From Paracoccus sp. IB05 (lineage in GTDB: Bacteria > Pseudomonadota > Alphaproteobacteria > Rhodobacterales > Rhodobacteraceae): a DNA stretch of 64,000 nt. Of the stretch, positions 27,570 through 36,762 are shown piece after piece (position 1 is the first letter of the stretch; every line of letters starts with the position of its first letter). The stretch is taken from contig NZ_JAEFCF010000008.1 in assembly GCF_016405985.1 (NCBI RefSeq), forward strand, positions 1-64,000. The letters are read 5' to 3'. The translations under genes and the position numbers were made by a program. The notes below the pieces were generated by a model. It saw only the letters and a list, made by a program, of their open reading frames with translations. It ran no database searches and had not been told where the DNA came from.

Positions 27570-28223
27570 TCAAAGCGTGAAAGTCTTTTCTTTGGCAAAT
27601 CCCGGCAGGACCGGTGCAGAGGCGTTGAAGGCATAGCGCCAGTCGATGCGGCCATCGGTCTTGAGCCCGTATTTCACGGTTCCAAGCGCGCCGGTCATCA
27701 CCACGGCAACGATCCGGCCGCCTTCTTTCAGCTGAGAGGCAATCGCCTCGGGCAGCTCTTCAATGCCGCCCCCGACCACGATCGCATCATAGGGCGCGTA
27801 TTTCGCCGCGCCCGCGGTCAGCCCGCCCTTGACCACAACCGCATTATCGACGCCATCTGCGGCCAGGATGCGCCCGGCCTCCTCGGCCATGGCCTCGTCT
27901 TCCTCCAGCGCCACCACCGTCTGCGCCAGCCGTGCCAGCAGCGCCGTCGAATAGCCAAATCCCGCCCCGATATCGAGCACGAGATCCGAGGGCAGGATAT
28001 CCAGCGTCTCGATCATTTTGGCGAAGGTGCGCGGATCCAGCAAAGCGCGACCGCTGCCGAGGTCGAGATTGGCGCCGATATAGGCGGCATCCCGTTTCGA
28101 CGGCGGCACATAATTCTCACGCGGAACATGCAGCATCGCATCAATAATGGGGAACCTGGTGACGTCGGAAGGCCGGATCTGGGTGTCCACCATCGTCATG
28201 CGGAGGGATGCGAAGTCGCTCAT
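27570..28223 (-). CDS. pcm: Protein-L-isoaspartate O-methyltransferase
   Basis: PIMT methylates isoaspartyl residues in aged proteins so that they can revert to aspartate. The 217-residue protein has the substrate-loop TQIRPSDV near residue 15 and the SAM-binding motif I LDIGAGFGYSTALL at 83-96. In this alphaproteobacterial group the usual catalytic serine region reads GRALLDPRTFAKM. It is cytoplasmic. Together with tolC and the PopZ-like gene downstream it forms a block whose order is conserved in alphaproteobacteria. Confidence 0.88.
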   Translation of the reverse strand: MSDFASLRMTMVDTQIRPSDVTRFPIIDAMLHVPRENYVPPSKRDAAYIGANLDLGSGRALLDPRTFAKMIETLDILPSDLVLDIGAGFGYSTALLARLAQTVVALEEDEAMAEEAGRILAADGVDNAVVVKGGLTAGAAKYAPYDAIVVGGGIEELPEAIASQLKEGGRIVAVVMTGALGTVKYGLKTDGRIDWRYAFNASAPVLPGFAKEKTFTL

Positions 28224-28461
28224 TCTGAACCCTGCGGTTTAGTTCTGTATCTGAATGCCTGCAACGCCACCCGAAAGCAACGCCGGCTCTGCAGTCTTTT
28301 GCCCTGGAAAGCGCAAATTTGCCAGTGTTTAAAAGCCTGTTGCGTAAACGCCGCAGGCGAAATTCTCCGTCGTGACAAGGAGGAGACAATGGCGGTCCCT
28401 GTGCCGGGGCATCCGCCTGCGCGCTGTGACGATCGCGCCTGCGTCCTGAGCATTGCCGGGA

Positions 28462-29103
28462 TCAGCCGAGAATCGCCTTCACATAGGCTTTGGTTTCGGC
28501 AAAAGGCGGCACACCGCCATGCTTTTCAACCGCCGCCGGGCCGGCATTATAGGCCGCAAGCGCCAGCTTCCATGAGCCGAATTTCGCATGCATCATCTTG
28601 AGATAGCGCGCGCCGCCTTCGAGATTTTGCTTCGGGTCGTCAATATCGACACCAAGCAGCTTTGCTGTTCCCGGCATCAGCTGCGCAAGGCCGGTGGCGC
28701 CCTTATGGCTGACCGCGCGGGCATTCCATCCGCTTTCCTGCTGCACGAGCCGCAGGAACAGATCCTCCGGCACGCCATGCTTGCGGGCCACGGTCTTCGC
28801 ATGTTCGAGATGCTCGCCCTTGTAGCGGCCACTATAGCGCGGCACGGCCTCGGCCGAGGCGACCTCGCCATCCTTACCCGCCTTATAGTTCGGCTTGAGC
28901 TTGACCGATCCGGAATATTGCCTGGACAGCTTGCCGTCGAGCAGCGCAGTCTGCGATTCGAACACCGCATTGCGCGACTTGCTGGAGCCATGGAGTTTCA
29001 GCGGCTCGGCGGCGACAGAGCCGGTAAACCCACCCGTTGCGGTCACAAAAGAAACACTCAGCACCAGCGCTGCCCGGAACCGGAAAGTCAACCGAAGGGT
29101 CAT
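28462..29103 (-). CDS. Lytic transglycosylase, SLT domain, secreted
   Basis: It cleaves peptidoglycan between MurNAc and GlcNAc with formation of 1,6-anhydro ends, in the periplasm. I start at the ATG at 29103 (213 residues); the frame runs back to 29274 but a signal peptide begins exactly here (residues 1-32, [20 protein letters not shown]). After a basic spacer the SLT domain spans about 98-205. The catalytic glutamate is E123 in LVQQESGWN, followed by [14 protein letters not shown] and [10 protein letters not shown]. It is divergent from ssb. Confidence 0.88.
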   Translation of the reverse strand: MTLRLTFRFRAALVLSVSFVTATGGFTGSVAAEPLKLHGSSKSRNAVFESQTALLDGKLSRQYSGSVKLKPNYKAGKDGEVASAEAVPRYSGRYKGEHLEHAKTVARKHGVPEDLFLRLVQQESGWNARAVSHKGATGLAQLMPGTAKLLGVDIDDPKQNLEGGARYLKMMHAKFGSWKLALAAYNAGPAAVEKHGGVPPFAETKAYVKAILG

Positions 29104-29440
29104 CTGAAAGCCGTCCACAGTCACCAAATCCGGCGCAACTATAGCCGCGACGGGTCGTTCCGGCCAGCGGGGAATCCCCGCCCCCGGCGGCCAAACCGGC
29201 AAATCCCCGCCGATCCGGGGCAGAACGGCTGCGATTCGCCCGGGATCCAGGCCAAAAATCAGGAACAGGGCCAAAAGCCCTGCTGCGGCAACCGCCGCCT
29301 GGCCCCGCTTCCGGAGGCAGCGGCGCCAATGCGCGGTTGCGAGGCCGCGCGGCTGTCTTTAGATACGGGCGTCAACACAATAGTAACCCTGATCCCGCAT
29401 CAGGTTCAGGGGTCACTCAGCCAGCAAAGCGGAGGCGCAT

Positions 29441-30028
29441 ATGGCCGGATCGGTCAACAAGGTCATCATCATCGGCAATCTCGGCCGCGACCCCGAGGTG
29501 CGCAGCTTCCCCAATGGCGGCAAGGTCTGCAACCTGCGGATCGCAACTTCCGAGACCTGGCGCGACCGCAACACGGGCGAGCGCAAGGAACGCACCGAAT
29601 GGCATTCGGTCGCTATCTTCTCGGAACCGCTTGCAAAGATCGCCGAACAATATCTGCGCAAGGGCTCGACCGTCTATATCGAGGGGGCACTGGAGACCCG
29701 CAAATGGCAGGACCAGTCCGGCCAGGACCGCTATTCGACCGAGGTTGTGCTGCGGCCCTTCTCGGGCAATCTGACGCTGCTGGGCGGTCGCGGTGACAGC
29801 CAGGGCGGCGGCGCGAGCGGCGGCGGCGGCGCGCAGGGCGGCTATGGCGATGACTACGGCGGCCAGGGCGGCGGCTATGGCGGCGGTGGCGGTGGCTATG
29901 GCGGTGGCGCCCAGGGCGGCGGTGGCCAGGGCGGTGGCAGCCAGGGCGGCAGTTCCGGCGGTGGCCGGGGCGGCTATGGCGGCCCTTCGGGTGGCAATTC
30001 CGACATGGATGACGAAATCCCGTTCTGA
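29441..30028 (+). CDS. ssb: Single-stranded DNA-binding protein
   Basis: SSB coats single-stranded DNA during replication, repair and recombination and recruits partners through its tail. The 195-residue protein has the OB fold at 1-112 ([47 protein letters not shown]). It then has an unusually pure Gly/Gln/Tyr linker of about 70 residues, and the conserved acidic tip DMDDEIPF. The ribosome binding site is GCGGAGG. Upstream there is one GTTC that could be half of an alphaproteobacterial SOS box, but the second half does not match. Confidence 0.95.
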   Translation: MAGSVNKVIIIGNLGRDPEVRSFPNGGKVCNLRIATSETWRDRNTGERKERTEWHSVAIFSEPLAKIAEQYLRKGSTVYIEGALETRKWQDQSGQDRYSTEVVLRPFSGNLTLLGGRGDSQGGGASGGGGAQGGYGDDYGGQGGGYGGGGGGYGGGAQGGGGQGGGSQGGSSGGGRGGYGGPSGGNSDMDDEIPF

Positions 30029-30378
30029 CCCGCGCGGCGACGACGCAAAGACGCGGAACCGGGCAAACGGAACTCCGGAGCCACATAGCTCTTTCCCGGC
30101 GCCGGAGCGCCCCCCTCAGTTCCCCCGCCCTGAACAGGTGTTGAAAGCAGCGGCTGCTTCCTTTCGGAGGCGGCCGCTGTTTTTAACACGGCCCGCAATG
30201 GCGCGAGGCCTGACCGCACGGCGCGCGGTATGTCTTTGAGACGGGCACCGCATTGCGCACGACGGGGCGCGCGCGCCGCCGCGCCGCCACCCGGAGAGGA
30301 AACGGCCCACCGGATCTGGACCTTGGGCACGCAATCCCTATATTGATGGCAGAAGTTTTCCGGACCGGGACCACGCAG
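30029..30378. other. Intergenic with ssb terminator
   Basis: Apart from the hairpin at 30145-30185, listed separately, I see no gene. The sufT frame is open back to 30253, but the extra codons are Arg-rich and unlike the family. Confidence 0.4.
30145..30185 (+). terminator. Terminator of ssb
   Basis: A long, slightly imperfect stem (GCAGCGGCTGCTTCC with GGAGGCGGCCGCTGT) closes on TTTC and is followed by TTTTT, about 120 bases after the ssb stop. Confidence 0.75.
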
Positions 30379-30756
30379 ATGGACATGACCACCTCGACCG
30401 CCGATCAGACCGCCGCCGAAGGCGCGCCGCTGATTGCGCCCTCTTCTGTCGATCACCCGCTCTATGATGCTGTCGCCGATGCCTGCCGGACGGTCTTCGA
30501 CCCCGAGATCCCGGTGAATATTTTCGATCTTGGCCTCGTCTATACCATCGCCATTGATGACGAGAATGCGGTGCGGATCGTGATGACACTGACGGCGCCG
30601 GGCTGCCCCGTCGCGGGCGAGATGCCCGGCTGGGTGCAGGAGGCCGTTGAGGCCACGCCCGGCGTGCGCGAGGTCCAGGTCGAGATGACCTTTGATCCGC
30701 CCTGGGGCATGGAAATGATGTCGGATGAGGCGCGCCTTGAGCTGGGCTTCATGTAA
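30379..30756 (+). CDS. sufT: SufT/MIP18-family iron-sulfur assembly protein (DUF59)
   Basis: This is a 125-residue DUF59 protein, the family that helps load Fe-S clusters onto client proteins. The hallmark PEIPVNIFDLGLVYTI (about 42-57) and the reactive-cysteine loop LTAPGCPVAGEMP (C near 79) are present, and WGMEMMSDEARLELG closes the domain. It is most often found at the end of suf operons. Here the A-type carrier gene follows 255 bases later, while sufBCDS are not in the window. An ATG at 30345 or 30385 is also possible. Confidence 0.85.
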   Translation: MDMTTSTADQTAAEGAPLIAPSSVDHPLYDAVADACRTVFDPEIPVNIFDLGLVYTIAIDDENAVRIVMTLTAPGCPVAGEMPGWVQEAVEATPGVREVQVEMTFDPPWGMEMMSDEARLELGFM

Positions 30757-31010
30757 GCGGCCACCACCCTGACGCCTGTCCCCTGAAACGCATCCGCCGC
30801 GCAGACCGCGCGGCCTCTCACCGCCGACCGGATCGCAATCCCGGCTGCGCGCGCGGCACCGGGCGCTGCACCCGCGCGGATCGCGATGCGACCAGCCGAA
30901 AGCAGGACCGGGGCGCATCACAGGGGCCTCCCATAAAGCAAGGACAGCGCAGCCCTCTTGAAGCAGAGCGCCTGCGGGATTACCTTTACCCCAGACAAAG
31001 GATTTCCATC
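30757..31010. other. Intergenic between sufT and sufA
   Basis: About 250 GC-rich bases without a gene. The sequence just before sufA has AAAGGA at good spacing. No IscR or Fur site was recognised by eye. Confidence 0.35.
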
Positions 31011-31382
31011 ATGTTCGGCATCCCCGGCAAAGCCGCCGTTTCCATTACCCCGCCCGCTGCGAAACAGATCGCCCGCCTGATGGCGCGCGATGGCAGCCAG
31101 GGCCTGCGGATCGGCGTGAAAAAGGGCGGCTGTGCCGGTATGGAATATACGATGGATTACGTCGCAGAGGTGAATCCGCTGGACGAAATCGTCGAACAGG
31201 ACGGCGCGCGGGTGCTGATCGCGCCCATGGCGCAGATGTTCCTGATCGGCACGATCATCGATTACGAGACCAGCCTGCTGGAATCAAAATTCGTGTTCCG
31301 CAATCCGAACGTGTCCGAGGCCTGCGGCTGCGGCGAATCGATCCGCTTTAACGAACCGGCCACGGAAGCGTCCCGGATCTGA
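31011..31382 (+). CDS. sufA: A-type iron-sulfur carrier protein
   Basis: A-type carriers (SufA/IscA/ErpA) take nascent clusters from the scaffold to apo-enzymes. The 123-residue protein has the three invariant cysteines: C41 (KKGGCAGMEY), C105 and C107 (EACGCGES). It carries the SITPPAAKQI start typical of the family. It is co-directional with sufT and probably belongs with it functionally. SufA is the best name by context, but ErpA or IscA cannot be excluded. Confidence 0.88.
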   Translation: MFGIPGKAAVSITPPAAKQIARLMARDGSQGLRIGVKKGGCAGMEYTMDYVAEVNPLDEIVEQDGARVLIAPMAQMFLIGTIIDYETSLLESKFVFRNPNVSEACGCGESIRFNEPATEASRI

Positions 31383-31518
31383 CCTGACCGGCGCGGGATT
31401 GCCCACTTGCAGCGCCACGCCCCTGATGCCGGGGCCTGGAACCTGATCACCTAACGCCCCCATTGCATGACGCGCCCGAATTTGCGACCAGATGGGAGCG
31501 GTAACAGGGAGAGAGCGG

Positions 31519-32262
31519 ATGCGCAGACTGGCGGCGGGCAACTGGAAGATGAACGGCGTTTCGGCCTCGCTTGACGAGATCCGGGCCTTGCTTGCACTCC
31601 ATTCCGATCCGGCCTGCGAGATGCTGATCTGCCCGCCTGCAACCCTGCTCGCCCCCCTGGCGGTGCTGGCAGCGGGTACAGCGCTTTCGGTCGGCGGCCA
31701 GGATTGCCACCAGAACGCCTCGGGCGCGCATACCGGCGATATCTCGGCCGCGATGCTGAAAGATGCCGGCGCCGGCTCTGTGATTCTCGGCCATTCCGAA
31801 CGCCGGGCGGATCATGGGGAAACCGATCAGCTGGTGGCGCAAAAAGCACTTGCGGCGCGCGAGGCAGGCCTGGTTGCGGTGATCTGCCTTGGCGAGACAG
31901 AAGGCGAGCGCGATGCCGGGCGGACCCTCGATGTGATCGGCGCGCAGCTGGCGGGTTCGGTGCCGGATGGCGCATCCGGCGCCAATACGGTCATCGCCTA
32001 TGAGCCGGTCTGGGCCATCGGCACCGGCCGCGTGCCTACGCTTGATCAGATCGCGGAAGTGCATGATTTCATCTCGAGATCCCTGAATGCGCGTTTTGGT
32101 ACTGCGGCGGGCGCGATCCGGCTTCTCTATGGTGGATCGGTCAAACCCTCGAACGCCGCCGAAATCTTTGAGGTGCCGCATGTCCATGGTGCCCTGGTGG
32201 GTGGCGCGAGCTTGAAAGCGTCAGATTTTGGCACGATCGTTGCCGCGCTTTCGGCTGCCTGA
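31519..32262 (+). CDS. tpiA: Triosephosphate isomerase
   Basis: TpiA interconverts dihydroxyacetone phosphate and glyceraldehyde 3-phosphate. All catalytic residues are visible: K10 (AAGNWKMNG), H92 (GHSERR) and E162 ([11 protein letters not shown]), with the phosphate-gripping [10 protein letters not shown] near 208. The length of 247 residues is normal. The start is the ATG at 31519 with GGGAGAG upstream. A composite hairpin repeat follows the stop by 27 bases. Confidence 0.96.
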   Translation: MRRLAAGNWKMNGVSASLDEIRALLALHSDPACEMLICPPATLLAPLAVLAAGTALSVGGQDCHQNASGAHTGDISAAMLKDAGAGSVILGHSERRADHGETDQLVAQKALAAREAGLVAVICLGETEGERDAGRTLDVIGAQLAGSVPDGASGANTVIAYEPVWAIGTGRVPTLDQIAEVHDFISRSLNARFGTAAGAIRLLYGGSVKPSNAAEIFEVPHVHGALVGGASLKASDFGTIVAALSAA

Positions 32263-32289
32263 GCTTAGCGCCTTTGACCGCCGGCGGAT

Positions 32290-32353
32290 GCCTCCGGCGG
32301 GAGTATTTAAGTCAAGAGGAAATCAAAGCCTCTTCCTCTTGACTTAAATACTC
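32290..32353 (-). repeat. Composite hairpin repeat, copy 1 (inverted, shortened)
   Basis: A perfect 21-bp stem (32301-32321 with 32333-32353) closes an 11-nt loop. The arm reads GAGTATTTAAGTCAAG and continues GAGGAA. The flank GCCTCCGGCGG (32290-32300) is the reverse complement of the right end of the other three copies, so this one is inverted relative to them. Its G/C hairpin modules are missing. It sits after tpiA and may also end transcription. Confidence 0.8.
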
Positions 32354-32438
32354 ATCTTCAGCCCGGCTGGCCGGAACGCGCCAGGACTGGTCGCCCGGAG
32401 AACAGTGGCCAGAGCTGCGGCGTGACAGATTTCATTCT

Positions 32439-33395
32439 ATGACAGGTTTCGCGCGCCCTGCCCCGCCTTCCGATCCGATCCCCGGTCAGCATTTGCCGGG
32501 GAACCGGCTTCTGTCCGGGCATCTGATCTGCATGATCTCTATGGTGGTCTGGGCGGCCGGGCTGCCGGCGGCAGAGTTTTTGATTCCGATCATGCCCTCG
32601 GACCAGCTGGGCGCGGTACGGATCGGCCTCGCGGCGCTGGTCCTGTTGCCGGTCTGGCTGCTGGCAGATGGGCCGCGCGCGATTTTGCGGGCGGACTGGC
32701 TGCGCGGGATCACGGTCGGGGCGCTGATCGGGATCGCGGCCTGGTGTCTGATCATGGGCCAGGCGGCGGGCGGGCCGGTGACGGCGGCGGTGATTACCGC
32801 TGCGATGCCGGTGGTGGCCATTGCGCTTGAAGTGCTGTTCGACGGGCGCCGGCTGAGCCTGCAACTCATTGCCGGAATTACGCTTTCCATGGCCGGCGGC
32901 CTGCTTGCCCTCGATTTCGGCGCCGGCGGCAGCAATGTGGCGCTTGGTGCGCTGTTTTGCTGCGGCTCGGTGCTGCTCTACACGCTTGGCTCACGGCTGA
33001 CGGTGACCAGCTTTCCAACCCTTTCCCTGATCGGGCGCACCGCGCTGACCATGGCGGGGGCAGCGATTTCCATGCTGATCATCGCCGGGGCCAATCTCGC
33101 CATGGGCGCGCCGCTGGCCGATCCTGGCCTCTGGGGGGTGCGCGAGGTGATCTCGCTCGGTCTTTTCGCCATAGGCGGGCTCGCCCTGTGTCAGCTTTTA
33201 TGGATCATCTCGATCAACAGGATCGGCATCGGCATGTCATCGCTGCACACCAATGCCTCGCCGTTTTACGTCATGCTGATCATGTTCCTCTGGCTTTCCG
33301 CGCCCTGGAACTGGCTCCAGGCCGGGGCGGCGGGGCTTGTCGCGCTTGGGGTGCTGGTGGCGCAGGGCGTCATCCCCCTGCCGCGCTTCCGTTAA
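32439..33395 (+). CDS. EamA/DMT-family permease
   Basis: The 318-residue protein has about ten membrane helices in two EamA repeats (roughly 28-155 and 168-310), the plan of drug/metabolite transporters that export amino acids, metabolites or drugs. The N-terminal 25 residues are cytoplasmic. It is convergent with the Lrp-type regulator gene, the stop codons overlapping by 4 bases (33392-33395). No substrate can be inferred. Confidence 0.85.
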   Translation: MTGFARPAPPSDPIPGQHLPGNRLLSGHLICMISMVVWAAGLPAAEFLIPIMPSDQLGAVRIGLAALVLLPVWLLADGPRAILRADWLRGITVGALIGIAAWCLIMGQAAGGPVTAAVITAAMPVVAIALEVLFDGRRLSLQLIAGITLSMAGGLLALDFGAGGSNVALGALFCCGSVLLYTLGSRLTVTSFPTLSLIGRTALTMAGAAISMLIIAGANLAMGAPLADPGLWGVREVISLGLFAIGGLALCQLLWIISINRIGIGMSSLHTNASPFYVMLIMFLWLSAPWNWLQAGAAGLVALGVLVAQGVIPLPRFR

Positions 33396-33853
33396 ACCGG
33401 AAGCACCGTCGTCGACTTGATTTCTTCCATGCTCAGAAGCGCGGTGACATTGTAAATCTTCACCTCGGAAATCAGCGCCTGATAGAATTCATCATAGGCA
33501 CGGGCGTTTTTCACACGGACCTTGAGGATGTAATCGATATCCCCCGCCAGCCGATGCGCCTCAAGCACTTCGGGGCGTTCGCGCAGCGCGTGGAGGAATT
33601 TGCGCTGCCAATCCGCCTCATGTTCCGAGGTGCGGATCAGCACGAAGAAACAGGCCTCTAGCCCCAGGGCCTCGGCATCGAGGATCACCGTCTGGCGCGA
33701 GATCACGCCCTGTTCTTTCATGCGCCGGATCCGGTTCCAGACCGGGGTTTTCGACGAGCCCACCTTGCGGGCGATCTCATCCAGCGACTGCTCTGCATCC
33801 TGTTGCAGTTCGGACAGGATTTTCCGGTCCAGATCGTCCAGCGCGGCTGCCAT
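33392..33853 (-). CDS. Lrp/AsnC-family transcriptional regulator next to the sulfite operon
   Basis: The 153-residue protein has an N-terminal winged helix (LDDLDRKILSELQQDAEQSL to VWNRIRRMKEQGVI) and a C-terminal RAM ligand domain (VLEAHRLAGDIDYILKVRV). I start at the ATG at 33853 with AGGGGA 8 bases upstream. It is divergent from cobA, the first gene of the assimilatory sulfite reduction operon, with 167 bases between them. This pairing recurs in Rhodobacteraceae, so it probably controls that operon in response to a sulfur amino acid such as cysteine; the ligand is inferred. Confidence 0.85.
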   Translation of the reverse strand: MAAALDDLDRKILSELQQDAEQSLDEIARKVGSSKTPVWNRIRRMKEQGVISRQTVILDAEALGLEACFFVLIRTSEHEADWQRKFLHALRERPEVLEAHRLAGDIDYILKVRVKNARAYDEFYQALISEVKIYNVTALLSMEEIKSTTVLPV

Positions 33854-34020
33854 TCCTGATTTCCCCTCTGACGCAGAACTGCGTTCCCAGAGGCCAGAGT
33901 ATCGGAACATTCTTCCTTATCTGCAAGGGGATCTGGCCGATTCAGAGGAAAAAGTCCTATATTGCTGCCAGTGCAAACCGGCCCCGCCGCCATACCTGCC
34001 CGAAAGCCAGGATCGAAGCC

Positions 34021-34794
34021 ATGTTGACAGCCAGCGCCCCCCTCAAGGATCTGCCGCCCGTGATCTTCGCGGGGGCTGGCCCGGGCGCGGCCGATCACCT
34101 GACGCTCGGCGTGCTGCGCGCGCTTGAGGCGGCCGAGGTGGTGATCCATGACCGTCTCGTCGGCGAAGAGGTAATGGCGCTGATCCCGGCCCATGTGCGC
34201 CGCATTGACGTTGGCAAAGAGGGCTTTGGCCCTTCGGTCGCGCAATCGACGATCAACCGGGTTCTGGTTGAAACCGCTCAGACCGGCGCGCGCATCGTCC
34301 GTCTCAAAGGCGGCGATCCGGGAATTTTCGCCCGTCTCGACGAAGAGATCGAGGCGCTGGAGGCAGCTGGCCTCAGCTTTCGCATCCTGCCCGGCCTCTC
34401 GACCGCGCCGGTTGCGGCGGCGGCCATTGGCCAGGCGCTGACAAAGCGGGGCCGCAATGCCAGCCTGCGCATTCTGACCGGCCATGACATGGAGGGTTTT
34501 GCCGAACTGGACTGGCGCGGTCTCGCCCGTGCCACTGAGGTTGCGGCGATCTATATGGGCAAGAAATCGGCCCGTTTCATCCAGGGCCGGCTGCTGATGC
34601 ATGGCGCAGGGCCGGAAACGCCGGTCACCCTGGTCGAGAACGCCTCGCGCGCAGATCAGCGGGTCCATGCCGGGACGCTTTCCTCGCTGCCCGCGCTGGC
34701 GCTTTGTTGCACCGGCCCCGCCATCATCCTTTTCGGCCTCGCGCCCCGCGCGGCCATTCCCGCCATGACCAGTCACGAGGAGGCCCGCGCATGA
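34021..34794 (+). CDS. cobA: Uroporphyrinogen-III C-methyltransferase (siroheme synthesis)
   Basis: The enzyme adds two SAM-derived methyl groups to uroporphyrinogen III to make precorrin-2, the start of siroheme, the cofactor of the sulfite reductase encoded downstream. The 257-residue protein has the family signatures GAGPGAADHLTLGVLRALE (18-36), RLKGGDPGIFARLDEE (93-108) and the GHDMEGF loop. It lacks the CysG N-terminal dehydrogenase/ferrochelatase module, so those steps need another protein. It is the first gene of a tightly packed operon, and its stop overlaps the next start (ATGA). Confidence 0.92.
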   Translation: MLTASAPLKDLPPVIFAGAGPGAADHLTLGVLRALEAAEVVIHDRLVGEEVMALIPAHVRRIDVGKEGFGPSVAQSTINRVLVETAQTGARIVRLKGGDPGIFARLDEEIEALEAAGLSFRILPGLSTAPVAAAAIGQALTKRGRNASLRILTGHDMEGFAELDWRGLARATEVAAIYMGKKSARFIQGRLLMHGAGPETPVTLVENASRADQRVHAGTLSSLPALALCCTGPAIILFGLAPRAAIPAMTSHEEARA

Positions 34795-35099
34795 GCCGCC
34801 GCTTTACCCCGAAAGTCGTCACCGCCAATCGCCTGCGCGAAGGGGATGTCGTCTATCTCACTGCCGATGACCGCTGGACGCTGGTCCATGCCGAGGCCGA
34901 GCTGATCGAAGACGAGGCCCATGCCCAGCTGCGGCTTCTCCATGCCAATGCGCAGGGGCGGCTGATCGTCGGCGCCTATCTGGCAGATGCGAAACCGGGC
35001 CCGAACGGCCCCGAACCCACCCATTTCCGTGAGGCCTTCCGCACCCGCGGCCCCTCGAACTATCACCACGGGAAACAGGCAGACCTCGATCATGTATGA
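34791..35099 (+). CDS. DUF2849 protein of the sulfite reduction operon
   Basis: A 102-residue cytoplasmic protein (MSRRFTPKVVTANRLREGDV and so on) of the DUF2849 family, found almost only between the methyltransferase and sulfite reductase genes of alphaproteobacteria. It overlaps cobA by 4 bases (ATGA) and cysI by 8 bases, so translation is coupled on both sides. It probably assists siroheme insertion or electron transfer, but this is not established. Confidence 0.85.
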   Translation: MSRRFTPKVVTANRLREGDVVYLTADDRWTLVHAEAELIEDEAHAQLRLLHANAQGRLIVGAYLADAKPGPNGPEPTHFREAFRTRGPSNYHHGKQADLDHV

Positions 35100-36762
35100 T
35101 TACACCGACTTCGATGAGCGTTTCGTCCGCGAGCGCGTGGCGCAGTTTTCGCAGCAGGTCGAACGCCGTCTCGATGGCAGCCTGACCGAGGAAGAGTTCC
35201 GGCCCTTGCGGCTGATGAACGGGCTTTATCTGCAACTCCATGCCTATATGCTGCGGGTCGCCATTCCCTATGGCACGCTGAATGCGCGTAAGATGCGCCA
35301 GCTGGCGAAGATCGGTGCGACCTGGGACAAGGGGTACGGCCACTGGACCACGCGGCAGAATATCCAGTTCAACTGGCCGAAACTGCCGGATATTCCTGCG
35401 ATCCTGACCGCGCTGGCCGATGTCGGCATGCATGCGATCCAGACGAGCGGAAATACTGTCCGCAACGTGACCGCCGACCATTTCGCGGGTGCGGCGGCTG
35501 ACGAGATCGCCGATCCCCGCGCCTATGCCGAACTGTTGCGCCAGTGGTCGACCGATCACCCGGAATTCCAGTTCCTGCCCCGGAAGTTCAAGATCGCCAT
35601 CACCGGCGCAACGCATGACCGCGCGGTGATCCGCGCGCATGACATTGGTCTGCAACTGGTGAAGAACGATCAGGGCGAGATCGGTTTCCGTGTGCTTGTG
35701 GGCGGCGGGCTTGGCCGCACGCCGCTGATCGGTATGGTGGTGCGGGAATTCCTGCCCGAGGCCGATCTGCTGCCTTATGTCGAAGCGGTCCTCAGCGTCT
35801 ATAACGTGCTGGGCCGGCGCGACAATAAATACAAGGCGCGTATCAAGATCACGCTGCATGAGACCGGCAAGGAAGAGATCACCCGGCTGGTGGAAGAACG
35901 GTTTGAAGAGCTGCGCCCGCTCTTTGGCGGCGCTGATCAGGCGCTGCTGGAAGATATTCAGGCCGCCTTTGCGCCCCCTTCCTTCCGCGATGCTCCGGTC
36001 ACCGCCTATGAGGATTTCTACAAATCCGATCCGGTGTTCCGGGCCTGGGCCGATACCAACCTCGCCGCCCATAAGAACGATCAATATGCGATCGTGACGA
36101 TCTCGGTAAAGGAACAGGGCAAGACGCCGGGCGACCAGACCTCGGACCAGATGGAGCTGATCGCGGATCTGGCCGAGACATTCGGCCATGACGATATCCG
36201 CATCAGCCATGAGCAGAATGTGATCCTGCCGCATGTCCATAAGGGCGACCTGCCGGCGCTTCATGCAGCCCTGGTCCAGGGCGGCATTGCCACTGCCAAT
36301 GTCGGGCTGATCTCGGATATCATCGCCTGCCCCGGCATGGATTACTGCGCGCTGGCGACCGCGCGCTCGATCCCGGTGGCGCAGGAAATTGCCATGCGGT
36401 TCAAAGAGCTCGACCTCGAACATGAGATCGGGCCGCTGAAGATCAAGATCTCGGGCTGCATCAATGCCTGCGGTCACCACCATGTCGGTCATATCGGCAT
36501 TCTCGGCCTCGACCGGGCGGGGGTCGAGAATTACCAGATCACCCTCGGTGGGTCTGGCGCCGAAGATGCTGCGATCGGCGACAAGACCGGCCCGGGCTTT
36601 GCCTATGACCAGGTGGTGCCGGCGGTGGAGCGGATCGTGCGCGCCTATCTGAGCGAGCGTGAAGGGCCGCAGGAAAGCTTCCTCGACGCCTTCCGTCGCC
36701 TCGGGATGGAGCCCTTCAAGGCCGCCCTTTATGAGAGCGGAGACGCGAAGGATGCCGCGTGA
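35092..36762 (+). CDS. cysI: Siroheme nitrite/sulfite reductase (assimilatory)
   Basis: It reduces sulfite to sulfide with six electrons, using a siroheme bridged to a [4Fe-4S] cluster. The 556-residue protein starts at the ATG at 35092 inside the end of the DUF2849 gene. Domains are ferredoxin-like half 1 (about 45-115), siroheme half 1 with TSGNTVRNVTADHFAG (about 120-135), ferredoxin-like half 2, and siroheme half 2. The cluster ligands are C-x5-C (ACPGMDYCALA, about 412-420) and C-x3-C (SGCINACGHHH, about 455-463). Context (cysH, fpr) favours sulfite over nitrite as substrate. Fpr downstream is the likely electron donor through ferredoxin. Confidence 0.92.
   Translation: MYDYTDFDERFVRERVAQFSQQVERRLDGSLTEEEFRPLRLMNGLYLQLHAYMLRVAIPYGTLNARKMRQLAKIGATWDKGYGHWTTRQNIQFNWPKLPDIPAILTALADVGMHAIQTSGNTVRNVTADHFAGAAADEIADPRAYAELLRQWSTDHPEFQFLPRKFKIAITGATHDRAVIRAHDIGLQLVKNDQGEIGFRVLVGGGLGRTPLIGMVVREFLPEADLLPYVEAVLSVYNVLGRRDNKYKARIKITLHETGKEEITRLVEERFEELRPLFGGADQALLEDIQAAFAPPSFRDAPVTAYEDFYKSDPVFRAWADTNLAAHKNDQYAIVTISVKEQGKTPGDQTSDQMELIADLAETFGHDDIRISHEQNVILPHVHKGDLPALHAALVQGGIATANVGLISDIIACPGMDYCALATARSIPVAQEIAMRFKELDLEHEIGPLKIKISGCINACGHHHVGHIGILGLDRAGVENYQITLGGSGAEDAAIGDKTGPGFAYDQVVPAVERIVRAYLSEREGPQESFLDAFRRLGMEPFKAALYESGDAKDAA

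Noticed and set aside
29380-29440. Possible SOS (LexA) box before ssb
   Set aside because: A GTTC is present, but the partner at the required N7 spacing reads ACTC, so the GTTC-N7-GTTC pattern is not met.
34858-36492. A 544-codon minus-strand frame
   Set aside because: Antisense to cysI and the DUF2849 gene; no family features.
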